A stretch of DNA of 8,129 bases from Nitrospirota bacterium (lineage in GTDB: Bacteria > Nitrospirota > UBA9217), in contig JAJYKN010000046.1 of assembly GCA_021788515.1 (NCBI GenBank), positions 1-8,129 on the forward strand. The letters run 5' to 3'. This document shows positions 1 to 5,935 of this stretch, piece after piece. Position numbers and translations under genes: made by a program. Each line of letters starts with the position of its first letter. The stretch's first letter is position 1. The notes under the pieces are model-generated. The model had not been told where the DNA came from and made no database searches. It saw only the letters and a program-made list of their open reading frames with translations.

Positions 1-2303
1 TCCAGGGGCGAAATGTCTTCGGTCACTTCCTCCAGCGGTTTAAGACCCAGAACGAATGTGACCAGGTAGTCGTAGGGGCACCGGAGGTAGAGGTCCAGCT
101 CCGTGACTGAAAATTCGCGTTTCCGATTCGGCGAGATCCTTGGGATCGATTCCAAGGGCGCATATTCCATCGCTTTTTTGATCCCCGGCATGCCTTCGAT
201 GTTTGCGTTGAAAAGATCCGGCAGCATCGACAAGTCTTTTTCAAGACTGATTGCCTTGGCTAGTTCGGGAATGCTGTGGCTTTCTTCGATCCTCAAGCTG
301 AACTGGATGCCCGATGTTTTCTCGATGCCTTTATTGATCAAGCCGGCATTCCTGAGCGGCGTGAGCTCCTCCAGAAACGGCGACGGCACGACGGGCCTGT
401 CTCCTTCGCTTTCGGGCCAGGTGAGCGTGACCCGATCTGCCGAGAGCAGGAGCCGGTAGAAATGATAGGCGGCGCCCAGGCGCGCCTTCTCCAGGGTGCG
501 CACGCCCAACGTTTCCAGCGTGTGTTCCGGAAGAAAGATATTTTGCGGCAGGCGCTGAGGAAACTTGGCATCGATGAGCCCGCCGAGGTAAATCTCTTTC
601 CAGGCATGGCCCGCGCTCTCTTCCAATCCCAGGACCTGGACCCCGCCCTCGTCCTCGGGCGGCACCTGGAACCGTACGTGCATAAGCGTTTTTTTGAGAA
701 GAAAAAACCATTCGTTGAACGTGTACTGGTAATCGGGGAAAAGCTTCCCGGCCCGGCTGAGCGACATGAGCGTGTCAACGAGTTTTTTGTAGGCTTGCAG
801 GTTGATGTTCAAAGGGCCTTTGATGAGCGCCACCCGCGCAGGCAGCCCCGACCAGGTCATAAGGCGCGAGAGCCGCTCCATCCATGAGGAAAGCGGGGCG
901 GCGTTCTTTTGGGAGAAGGGTTCCAGGGACGCAAAGAGGTCCTCGAGCGGGCCCGTAAGGATGTCGTTTTCATCGGGAAGAGGGGACCTGAGCGTTGACA
1001 GCAACCGGTGTCTCCCGCCCGTGATGCGCCTGCTGCGCATGAGCCTGTCGAGCGCGGATGCGAGCCCTGGTGTCCCGCCGAATTTCAAAAAGGGCGAACT
1101 GAAGATTCGAAGGAGCGAAGGACCGGAGAAATCCTCCTGGCCCGCGCGAAGCAGCGAGACCACCGCCGAGGCCACGGGCGACGTGCTGAGCTGCCTGCCG
1201 AGGGCGCGGTTGTACGGGATGCCGTAGTCCGCGAACAGCTCCTCGACGAGCGGGCCGTACTCATCCAAAGCGGGAAAGGTCACCAGGATCGAGTCGGCCG
1301 TTGCGCCGTTTCTGAGAGACGTTTTTACCTCCCCCGCGATGAGCGATACTTCTTCGCGGGCATTGATGGCCGAGAGCGCCCGCAGGTCCTTCGAAAACGA
1401 CGAAGCAAGCGGGGCCTTCTTTACCGACTCCTCGAAGGTCCTGTCCGAGAACAGGACCGAGGCGAGGAACTGTTCATCCGCGTTTGCTGCGACATTGCTC
1501 GTTTCCAATGCGGCGTGCACCTGGGAGAGAAACTCCGCGAGGAATCTGAGCGGATGGAACTCCGCGGCTCCCCTGATCATTTCCGGTGAAGAAGCATGGA
1601 GCAGGCACGTGCAGTCTCTCCGCTCAGTCACCTTCCTCAGGATGTCGGCTTCTCTTTTTCCCGCATCGAGGACGCCGTCGATGATGATTCTGGTGTAACG
1701 GGCAAGCGCGTCAGGGTCCGCGTGCGCAAGGACGTAGGCCCGCATGCCCGCCGGGTCCGTGAGGTTCCTGTCCTTAAGCACTTTTTCGTAAGCATGATAG
1801 ACATCGACGAGCAGGGTAACCTGCGGTTTGTCCGAATATTCCTCGCCCGTGATCCTTTGCGCAAGCTCCTTGGCGCCGATCCCCGCCGTGGAAAGCTGTT
1901 CGATCGTTTTCGCAAGCGCCGCGGAGAGCGCCGGAGCAAGCAGATCGGGGTGTTGGCTGAAGAGACGGCTGTTGGCGAGACGCTCCTTCACAATGCCTTC
2001 GAACAGGACCAGCCTGCTGTTTTCATCGATCAGCCGGGGACCTTCGAGAGGGAGGTACAGGCTTTCGAAAAACTGGTGAAGCGTCCTGATCTCGGGCTGG
2101 ACAAGGGCCGCTGCGTTGAACCTGCTTTCCAGAATATCCAAAAGCAGGCGCCCGTAGGCGCGTTTCATCCGCGACGACGGGACAATGATTAAAACGTCGT
2201 TATAGATATAAGGAGGGCCCGGCCGGGAGGAAAGGAGTTCTTCCAGGAACCGGCGTTTTCCCGCCCATCCGTCGTTTCCGTATGGGAACACAAGAGCTTT
2301 CAT
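1..2303 (-). CDS. AddB-like PD-(D/E)XK nuclease / inactivated helicase, C-terminus off the left edge
   Basis: The minus-strand frame is open from the ATG at 2303-2301 to the window edge, giving 767 residues without a stop. The C-terminal end shows the start of a RecB/AddB-type nuclease domain: FSVTELDLYLRCPYDYLV (residues 731-748), followed by VLGLKPLEEV. The Cys of RCPYDY (C742) corresponds to the first cysteine of the iron-sulphur cluster known in AddB nucleases. Residues 554-581 (VQVLGLEESAG through GGLIDAKFP) match the conserved helicase-like motif of this family. The N-terminus (IIVPSSRMKR, 39-48) has no Walker A GKS/T, so this subunit probably does not hydrolyse ATP. AddB-type proteins are roughly 900-1200 residues, so about 150-400 residues with the catalytic D, E and K should lie beyond position 1. 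The expected role is double-strand-break end resection with an AddA-type helicase, whose gene would be expected just beyond the left edge. Confidence 0.85.
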   Translation of the reverse strand, partial: MKALVFPYGNDGWAGKRRFLEELLSSRPGPPYIYNDVLIIVPSSRMKRAYGRLLLDILESRFNAAALVQPEIRTLHQFFESLYLPLEGPRLIDENSRLVLFEGIVKERLANSRLFSQHPDLLAPALSAALAKTIEQLSTAGIGAKELAQRITGEEYSDKPQVTLLVDVYHAYEKVLKDRNLTDPAGMRAYVLAHADPDALARYTRIIIDGVLDAGKREADILRKVTERRDCTCLLHASSPEMIRGAAEFHPLRFLAEFLSQVHAALETSNVAANADEQFLASVLFSDRTFEESVKKAPLASSFSKDLRALSAINAREEVSLIAGEVKTSLRNGATADSILVTFPALDEYGPLVEELFADYGIPYNRALGRQLSTSPVASAVVSLLRAGQEDFSGPSLLRIFSSPFLKFGGTPGLASALDRLMRSRRITGGRHRLLSTLRSPLPDENDILTGPLEDLFASLEPFSQKNAAPLSSWMERLSRLMTWSGLPARVALIKGPLNINLQAYKKLVDTLMSLSRAGKLFPDYQYTFNEWFFLLKKTLMHVRFQVPPEDEGGVQVLGLEESAGHAWKEIYLGGLIDAKFPQRLPQNIFLPEHTLETLGVRTLEKARLGAAYHFYRLLLSADRVTLTWPESEGDRPVVPSPFLEELTPLRNAGLINKGIEKTSGIQFSLRIEESHSIPELAKAISLEKDLSMLPDLFNANIEGMPGIKKAMEYAPLESIPRISPNRKREFSVTELDLYLRCPYDYLVTFVLGLKPLEEVTEDISPL

Positions 2304-2312
2304 TCCGCAGTG

Positions 2313-2341
2313 ATTATGCCACAAGTAAAAATTATTGACAA
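2313..2341 (-). promoter_or_regulatory. sigma-70 promoter of the AddB-like gene
   Basis: On the minus strand, TTGTCA (2341-2336) is followed after exactly 17 bp by CATAAT (2318-2313). The predicted transcription start, about 7 bp beyond the -10 box, falls near 2306. That is only about 3 nt before the ATG at 2303, so the mRNA would be essentially leaderless. No Shine-Dalgarno sequence is visible there. Confidence 0.6.
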
Positions 2342-2363
2342 CGATTAGTGCTTAGTTTATATT
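2335..2363 (+). promoter_or_regulatory. sigma-70 promoter of the ferredoxin-thioredoxin operon
   Basis: A perfect -35 TTGACA (2335-2340) is followed by a 17-bp spacer and -10 TATATT (2358-2363). The predicted start near 2370 leaves a leader of only about 9 nt before the ferredoxin ATG at 2379. The -35 box shares five bases with the -35 box of the opposing promoter. Confidence 0.7.
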
Positions 2364-2378
2364 ACAAACGCTTGTTAT

Positions 2379-2576
2379 ATGCAGTATCGAATTAATGAAA
2401 ATAAGTGTTCCGGATGCGGGACCTGCCTGGATGTGTGTCCCACTGAGGCGATCAAGATGCAAGACGGGCACGCGGTCATCACGATGGAGTGCATCGACTG
2501 CGGGGCCTGTCCGCGGGTCTGCCCCGAAGGCGCGATCAAGCAGACGCTCCCGTCAACTGTTCAAAATTCTCGCTGA
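2379..2576 (+). CDS. 2[4Fe-4S] ferredoxin, 65 aa
   Basis: A small electron carrier with two complete cluster-binding motifs of the CxxCxxCxxxCP type: C10, C13, C16, C20-P21 and C38, C41, C44, C48-P49. This is the standard bacterial (clostridial-type) 8-cysteine ferredoxin, and its length is in the normal range for the family. The ATG at 2379 is the only usable start, since the frame is closed by TAG at 2346-2348 and no other start codon intervenes. No Shine-Dalgarno sequence precedes it, and the promoter just upstream implies a near-leaderless message. The stop is 21 nt before the trxA ATG, so the two are probably co-transcribed. The redox partner cannot be told from the sequence. The C-terminal tail after residue 54 is polar and has no motif. 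Confidence 0.9.
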   Translation: MQYRINENKCSGCGTCLDVCPTEAIKMQDGHAVITMECIDCGACPRVCPEGAIKQTLPSTVQNSR

Positions 2577-2597
2577 AACGGTTTGAAGGAGGTTGTA

Positions 2598-2921
2598 ATG
2601 GCTGAAGCAGTGACGAGTGCAACATGGGAGCAGGAAGTATTGAAAGCACCGGGGCTTGTGCTGGTGGATTTCTGGGCGGTCTGGTGCGGACCCTGCAGGA
2701 TGGTGGCGCCGATCGTCGATGAACTTTCCAAGGAATACGAAGGCAAGCTCAAAGTCGTAAAGCTGAACACGGACGAGAACCCCGACGTGGCAGGCAAGTA
2801 CCGCATCATGGGCATCCCGACCCTGATGTTCTTCAAGAACGGCCAGACCGTTGACCAGGTCGTTGGCGCCGTACCCAAGGCCCAGCTGAAAACCAAGGTG
2901 GATGCGCTGCTCGCAAAGTAA
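2598..2921 (+). CDS. trxA: Thioredoxin, 107 aa
   Basis: A cytoplasmic disulphide reductase of classic thioredoxin length with the active site W29-C30-G31-P32-C33, preceded by VLVDFWA. It has the cis-proline loop G72-I73-P74-T75, the buried aspartate of DFW and the usual [12 protein letters not shown] stretch. The start is the ATG at 2598, which has a strong Shine-Dalgarno AAGGAGG at 2586-2592 with 5-nt spacing. An in-frame TTG at 2583 lies upstream of that site and is not the start. It is the second gene after the ferredoxin and is followed by two terminators. Reduction would normally come from a thioredoxin reductase, which is not in this window. The pairing with a ferredoxin hints at ferredoxin-linked reduction but does not show it. 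Confidence 0.95.
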   Translation: MAEAVTSATWEQEVLKAPGLVLVDFWAVWCGPCRMVAPIVDELSKEYEGKLKVVKLNTDENPDVAGKYRIMGIPTLMFFKNGQTVDQVVGAVPKAQLKTKVDALLAK

Positions 2922-2942
2922 TTTTGGCGGCATTCTTTTCAT

Positions 2943-2972
2943 AAATCCGGGCGCAGTGCCTGCGGATTTTTT
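2943..2972 (+). terminator. Rho-independent terminator after trxA
   Basis: The arms AAATCCG (2943-2949) and CGGATTT (2963-2969) are perfectly complementary. The intervening 13 nt contain a smaller GGC/GCC pairing, and the 3' arm runs into six T residues. It starts 21 nt after the trxA stop. Confidence 0.75.
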
Positions 2973-2975
2973 CGG

Positions 2976-3002
2976 CTGCCCGTTTTTTGTGGGCAGTTTT
3001 TA
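2976..3002 (+). terminator. Second, tandem terminator
   Basis: CTGCCC (2976-2981) pairs with GGGCAG (2991-2996) across a T-rich 9-nt loop, followed by TTTTTATTT. It is directly downstream of the first terminator, which isolates the tlpA-like gene from the ferredoxin-thioredoxin transcript. Confidence 0.7.
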
Positions 3003-3047
3003 TTTGGGCTTGTCCCACGTGCGATATATGTTAAGGAGAACTGTACA

Positions 3048-3536
3048 ATGTTTAAGAGGATACTTGCGGCTTCGATCATAGCGACGGCGCTTCTCTTCGG
3101 CTGCACCGAAAAGGCTGCGCATACCGGCGGCGCCATGGCTGCTGACTTCACGCTTCAGGACCTGAGCGGGAAAGATGTGAAGCTTTCTGACATGAAGGGC
3201 AAGGTCGTCGTGCTCGAGTTCTGGGCCACCTGGTGCCCGCCGTGCCGCGCATCGATTCCGGGAATTGAAAAAATCTATGAGTCCTATAAAGACAAGGGAG
3301 TAGTGGTGCTCGCTGTTTCGATGGACGATGGCGGGTGGGACGCTGTGCGGACCTTTGTCAAAGAAAACGGCATCAAGTACACGGTCCTCGAGGGAAACGA
3401 TGATGTCGCTCAAAAATACCAGGTCCGCTCCATCCCGATGCTTTTGGTGCTGGACAAGGAAGGCAAAATTTCAAAGCGATATATTGGGTTCGGCAGCGAC
3501 GAAGACCTTGCAAGGGATATCAAGGCCATCCTGTAG
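3048..3536 (+). CDS. TlpA/ResA-family thioredoxin-fold lipoprotein, 162 aa
   Basis: A membrane-anchored extracytoplasmic thiol-disulphide oxidoreductase of the AhpC/TSA-Redoxin superfamily. The N-terminus MFKR is followed by a hydrophobic stretch and the lipobox L16-F17-G18-C19, so it should be lipidated at C19. The redoxin start FTLQDLSGKDVKLSD (34-48) leads to FWATW and the active site C63-P64-P65-C66, with the cis-proline in S128-I129-P130. CPPC is typical of TlpA/ResA proteins, which reduce cysteines of apocytochromes c or other exported proteins. The Shine-Dalgarno AAGGAG (3033-3038) is 9 nt before the ATG. No cytochrome maturation gene is adjacent, so the substrate is unknown. Only a weak promoter candidate (TTGGGC, 15 bp, TATATG near 3004-3030) is visible between it and the terminators. 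Confidence 0.9.
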   Translation: MFKRILAASIIATALLFGCTEKAAHTGGAMAADFTLQDLSGKDVKLSDMKGKVVVLEFWATWCPPCRASIPGIEKIYESYKDKGVVVLAVSMDDGGWDAVRTFVKENGIKYTVLEGNDDVAQKYQVRSIPMLLVLDKEGKISKRYIGFGSDEDLARDIKAIL

Positions 3537-3551
3537 CGTCCGGTTTTTTAA

Positions 3552-3580
3552 TTGACAACAGAAAAGCGTGCCGCTATAAT
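3552..3580 (+). promoter_or_regulatory. Consensus sigma-70 promoter of tRNA-Gly
   Basis: TTGACA (3552-3557) and TATAAT (3575-3580) both match consensus perfectly and are 17 bp apart. Transcription would start near 3587, about 6 nt before the mature tRNA. Confidence 0.85.
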
Positions 3581-3592
3581 GATTTTTCAAAA

Positions 3593-3668
3593 GCGGGCGT
3601 AGCTCAGTTGGTAGAGTACAAGCTTCCCAAGCTTGGGGTCGCGGGTTCGAACCCCGTCGCCCGCTCCA
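3593..3668 (+). tRNA. tRNA-Gly (anticodon CCC)
   Basis: The 76-nt cloverleaf is complete. The acceptor arm is GCGGGCG/CGCCCGC, the D-arm GCTC/GAGT, the anticodon stem CAAGC/GCTTG with loop TTCCCAA, and the T-arm GCGGG/CCCGT with loop TTCGAAC. The discriminator is T73 and CCA is encoded at 3666-3668. The anticodon CCC reads GGG codons, and the CC at positions 35-36 with U73 agrees with bacterial glycine tRNAs. It has its own promoter and terminator. Confidence 0.97.
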
Positions 3669-3680
3669 TTTTAACTTTAG

Positions 3681-3712
3681 AAATCCGTGGGTTTATCTCA
3701 CGGATTTTTTTT
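3681..3712 (+). terminator. Rho-independent terminator after tRNA-Gly
   Basis: AAATCCGTG (3681-3689) pairs perfectly with CACGGATTT (3699-3707). The stem extends by a G-C and a G-T pair around the loop TTTAT, and T residues continue to 3712. Confidence 0.85.
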
Positions 3713-3824
3713 GTCCGGGAACTGAGCTTTGTCCGGTTTTTATCACGTCAAAGCGCCGTGCGCTTTTCCCCCTTTACTACCGCGGCGGGATGTGTTAACG
3801 TATGTGTACGAGGAGGTGTATGAA

Positions 3825-4025
3825 ATGCGAACCAACATCGTGATGGATGACGAACTGGTTAAGAAAGCCTTCAAGCACTCAACGGCGAAAACCAAGAAGG
3901 ACCTTGTCCACGAGGCCCTGGAAGAACTGATTGCGGGACGGCAACGCCGCGACCTGCGGGACCTCCGGGGAAAGATTTCCTTTGCCAAGGGATATGATCA
4001 TAAGAAACTCCGCAAGGGGGCGTGA
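3825..4025 (+). CDS. vapB: VapB-type antitoxin, 66 aa
   Basis: The antitoxin of a type II toxin-antitoxin pair, which neutralises VapC and represses its own operon. The N-terminus MRTNIVMDDELVKKAFKHS, followed by AKTKKDLVHEALEEL, is the usual VapB pattern: one strand and two helices of a ribbon-helix-helix DNA-binding domain (about residues 1-42). The basic C-terminal tail (RRDLRDLRGKISFAKGYD) is the part that normally wraps the toxin. The ATG at 3825 is chosen for the Shine-Dalgarno AGGAGGT (3811-3817) with 7-nt spacing. A longer in-frame reading from 3729 would add residues with no resemblance to the family. The stop overlaps the vapC start. A direct repeat TGTGTTAACG / TGTGTACG (about 3791-3810) in front of the gene is a possible operator, but this is weak. 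Confidence 0.88.
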   Translation: MRTNIVMDDELVKKAFKHSTAKTKKDLVHEALEELIAGRQRRDLRDLRGKISFAKGYDHKKLRKGA

Positions 4026-4426
4026 TGATGGTCCTGGTGGACACCTCCGTGCTGATCGACTACCTTCGCGGAACGGACAATGCCGCCGTGGAACGGTTTC
4101 AGCGCCTCATGGACAGCAATCTCCCGTTCGGCATCTCTCCGCTGATCTACCTTGAAGTCCTTCAGGGCGCCCGGACCGAAAAGGACTTCACGACCGTAAA
4201 AAGCTATCTCGAAACTCACCGCTTCTTCAGCCTGCAGGATGAAAAGGAATCGTACGCGGCTGCGGCCCGTATCTATTTCGAATGTCGCAGGAAAGGGATC
4301 ACCATCAACAGCACCGTCGATTGCCTGATAGCACAGACGGCGATCGAGAACGATTTGGCGCTCCTGCACCACGACGCGGATTTCGACCGGATGCGGAAGG
4401 TGGCTCCGTTCAAAATATACACATAG
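4025..4426 (+). CDS. vapC: VapC-type PIN-domain ribonuclease toxin, 133 aa
   Basis: A PIN-domain endoribonuclease that would cleave RNA (for VapC proteins typically tRNA or rRNA) when released from VapB. The expected acidic metal-binding residues are present: D6 in LVDTSVLIDYL, E44 in IYLEVLQGA, D99 in NSTVDCLIAQTA and D117 in HHDADFD. The toxin therefore looks intact. The ATG at 4025 overlaps the vapB stop as TGATG, which favours translational coupling. A second ATG at 4028 (7 nt after AAGGGGG) and a GTG at 4022 are alternatives that change the protein by one residue. Length is normal for the family. No terminator is evident directly downstream. Confidence 0.9.
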   Translation: MMVLVDTSVLIDYLRGTDNAAVERFQRLMDSNLPFGISPLIYLEVLQGARTEKDFTTVKSYLETHRFFSLQDEKESYAAAARIYFECRRKGITINSTVDCLIAQTAIENDLALLHHDADFDRMRKVAPFKIYT

Positions 4427-4495
4427 CTTCAAGAAGAACGAATTCAGGTGGAAAAGTGAGGTTTCAAGACCCTGGCGTTTCTGAGGGATGAAAAC

Positions 4496-4555
4496 ATGAG
4501 AACGCGAAAAAGAGTACCCATCCATCCTATGAGCCGACAATCGTTTGCAGTCTGA
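4496..4555 (+). pseudogene. Possible N-terminal remnant of a HigA-type antitoxin, 19 codons
   Basis: The ORF starts MRTRKRVPIHP, much like the 'MxTxKRxPxHPGE' beginning of HigA/XRE antitoxins. It has AGGG at 4484-4487, 8 nt before the ATG. The similarity stops after the His-Pro, and a TGA follows eight codons later. No HTH domain and no HigB-like partner could be found next to it. Eleven residues are too few to be sure, and chance is a fair alternative. Confidence 0.2.
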
Positions 4556-4606
4556 AATAGATTACTGCCCGCTTGGCGCGTTACGTTCTCTCCCTCTTTT
4601 CTATCG

Positions 4607-4626
4607 TATCCGTAAATCTACGGATA
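4607..4626. repeat. Perfect 8-bp inverted repeat
   Basis: TATCCGTA (4607-4614) and TACGGATA (4619-4626) are separated by AATC. There is no T run after it, so it is not an intrinsic terminator. A protein-binding operator or a hairpin left over from a mobile element are both possible. Confidence 0.5.
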
Positions 4627-4799
4627 GACAGCCGTTCCTGCGATTGTTACAATCAGTGCGCTTCACTTTTAACTGTCCGTGTCAGTTGCACGTTGTAATT
4701 CTGATTCTGCTTCTTTGACTCTTTTCTGGACTTTTGCGACTGCGTAGAGTAAAGTCGGCAATAATTCAAATGGTTGTGTCCAAAAGCGCATGGAGGACC

Positions 4800-5309
4800 A
4801 TGGCAGATTTAGAATCCGCCCATCAGAAGATCATCGCGTTCCGAAAAAGGCGTCACTGGGAGCAAGTCCGCGATCCATTACCCCGCTACATTTTTTCAAT
4901 CGTTGCCGCCATGTTGCTCACAAGCGCATTGCTGACAAGTTGTGCCATCCCCATTTCCTACCGCGGCGCTGTTACCTATAAAAACCTGACCGATTTGAAA
5001 GCCGAAGCCATGACTCTGGTAGAGTCGTTCGATACCAGGCCTGTCGCTCAGAACGAAGCGGCCATAGAAAACGTCACGCTGGAATTCCGGAAGGCTCTTG
5101 AATATGAAAAAGGAAAAGGGAAGTCAAACAATGACACCATTGAGCAGCTTAATAAAATCCAGGGATTGTTGAACGACGATATAAAGGATTACCGGGAAAA
5201 CGGGAACGCGACACTTGGTCCGAAGTATTTTCAGGAAGCCGCAAAGACTCTCGGACAGGCTTTCGATATTGCCATAGCGACCGAGAACCTAAAGAACAGA
5301 GATAAATAG
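4800..5309 (+). CDS. Predicted lipoprotein of unknown function, 169 aa
   Basis: The N-terminus is long and basic (FRKRRHW, residues 14-20). It is followed by a hydrophobic segment YIFSIVAAMLLTSALLTSC with the lipobox L45-T46-S47-C48, so the mature protein would be a lipid-anchored domain of about 121 residues. That domain is mostly charged and looks helical (for example TLEFRKALEYEKGKGKSNND). It has no cysteine after the lipobox and no catalytic motif that I recognise. The ATG at 4800 has GGAGG at 4792-4796, although the spacing of 3 nt is tight. An in-frame ATG at 4770 and TTG at 4734 have no ribosome binding site and would lengthen an already long n-region. No operon partner is evident, and the family is not recognised. 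Confidence 0.6.
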   Translation: MADLESAHQKIIAFRKRRHWEQVRDPLPRYIFSIVAAMLLTSALLTSCAIPISYRGAVTYKNLTDLKAEAMTLVESFDTRPVAQNEAAIENVTLEFRKALEYEKGKGKSNNDTIEQLNKIQGLLNDDIKDYRENGNATLGPKYFQEAAKTLGQAFDIAIATENLKNRDK

Positions 5310-5321
5310 GGTACTCGCGCG

Positions 5322-5342
5322 GAGACGCAGAGGCGCAGGGAA
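5322..5342 (+). repeat. Left inverted repeat flanking the GxxExxY gene
   Basis: A 21-bp GA/GC-rich sequence (GAGACGCAG then AGGCGCAGGGAA) that matches the reverse complement of 5855-5875 at 19 of 21 positions. It ends on the A of the GxxExxY start codon. Degenerate repeats of this 'GAGACGCAGAGGCGCAG' kind are familiar beside GxxExxY genes in environmental genomes. That is from memory and was not searched. Confidence 0.7.
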
Positions 5343-5725
5343 TGCGGGAAAATGAGATAGGGACAATCGTTGTCGAGACGGCCATTGCCGTACATCGGGA
5401 ACTCGGCCCCGGGCTTCTTGAGACTGTTTACGAGGTTGTTCTTGCCGGAGAATTACAGAATAAAGGTCTGAAGGTTGAGCGCCAGGTGAGCGTGCCGATC
5501 GTGTTCAAGGGGATCAGGTTCGACGAAGGCTTCCGGGCAGACATCATTGTCGATCAGAAGGTTATCGTGGAACTGAAGTCAGTCGAACGGGTGACGGCTG
5601 CGCACAAGAAACAAGTGCAGACCTACTTGCGGCTGACAGGATGTAAACTCGGGTACCTTTTGAATTTCGGCGAGGCCTTGATGAAATCCGGGATTACCCG
5701 ATGTGTTAACGGTCTTGAAGAATGA
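5342..5725 (+). CDS. GxxExxY protein (PD-(D/E)XK nuclease-like), 127 aa
   Basis: A member of the GxxExxY family (PDDEXK_3, PF13366), which is sometimes misannotated as an iron-hydroxamate transporter subunit. The name motif is present as G24-L-L-E27-T-V-Y30. A PD-(D/E)XK-like core is visible as F64-R-A-D67, then V74-I-V-E77-L-K79-S, followed by the typical HKKQVQTYLRL (88-98) and LLNFGEALMKSGI. Length and start (MRENEIG) are standard, so the gene looks complete. The cellular role of the family is not established; a nuclease activity is inferred from the fold. There is no proper Shine-Dalgarno sequence, because the gene begins inside the left repeat (CGCAGGGA just before the ATG). The enclosing inverted repeats suggest it moved as a unit. 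Confidence 0.88.
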   Translation: MRENEIGTIVVETAIAVHRELGPGLLETVYEVVLAGELQNKGLKVERQVSVPIVFKGIRFDEGFRADIIVDQKVIVELKSVERVTAAHKKQVQTYLRLTGCKLGYLLNFGEALMKSGITRCVNGLEE

Positions 5726-5749
5726 TTTTCTCCGCGTCTCAGCTCCGCT

Positions 5750-5764
5750 GCGGGAGAAAAGTAT
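5750..5764 (+). repeat. Direct repeat, copy 1, behind the GxxExxY gene
   Basis: GCGGGAGAAAAGTAT recurs at 5877-5890 as GCGGGAAAAAGTAT, with one base deleted. This copy sits in a hairpin-forming segment (TTCTCCGC near 5728-5735 with GCGGGAGAA), again of the GxxExxY-associated repeat type. Confidence 0.6.
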
Positions 5765-5854
5765 TTTATAAATAAAGCCTCGGATCATGGAAGCATGAAT
5801 GAAGATCAAAATCCGGCTCGCGCAGGCGCGGAGATGAATTAATTTACGTAAGGT

Positions 5855-5875
5855 TTCCCTGCGCCACTGCGCCTC
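5855..5875 (-). repeat. Right inverted repeat flanking the GxxExxY gene
   Basis: TTCCCTGCGCCA then CTGCGCCTC is the reverse complement of 5322-5342 with two mismatches (19/21). Together the two arms enclose 512 bp that carry only the GxxExxY gene and about 130 bp of non-coding DNA. Confidence 0.7.
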
Positions 5876-5876
5876 A

Positions 5877-5890
5877 GCGGGAAAAAGTAT
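5877..5890 (+). repeat. Direct repeat, copy 2
   Basis: GCGGGAAAAAGTAT directly follows the right inverted repeat and corresponds to 5750-5764. It may represent a boundary of the element or part of a repeated palindromic unit. Confidence 0.55.
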
Positions 5891-5935
5891 GTTATTTGTT
5901 CTGTGCATTTAAGTTGATGCGAGGAGGCGAGAGCT

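Larger units (their letters stand above)
4427..4799. other. 373-bp stretch without a convincing gene
   Basis: No coding region is supported here. It contains a very short ORF at 4496-4555 whose first 11 codons resemble the start of HigA-type antitoxins, and a perfect 8-bp inverted repeat at 4607-4626. The rest is comparatively AT-rich and has no recognised feature. The frame of the downstream lipoprotein is open from 4734, but no ribosome binding site supports a start before 4800. Confidence 0.5.

Noticed and set aside
276..887. Plus-strand open frame of about 200 codons
   Set aside because: It lies opposite the AddB-like gene, whose minus-strand frame is continuous for 767 codons with clear family motifs. 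The plus-strand translation is low-complexity and Arg-rich, typical of an antisense frame. The same applies to the other open frames in 23-2192.
3729..3824. Longer N-terminus for VapB
   Set aside because: The added residues do not resemble the family, and the ATG at 3825 has an excellent Shine-Dalgarno sequence.
3998..4540. Minus-strand open frame of 180 codons
   Set aside because: It is antisense to vapC, which has all PIN-domain acidic residues and a coupled start behind vapB. The antisense translation resembles nothing and has no supported start.
4734..4799. Upstream TTG or ATG (4770) start for the unknown lipoprotein
   Set aside because: Neither has a ribosome binding site, and each would lengthen an already long region before the signal sequence.
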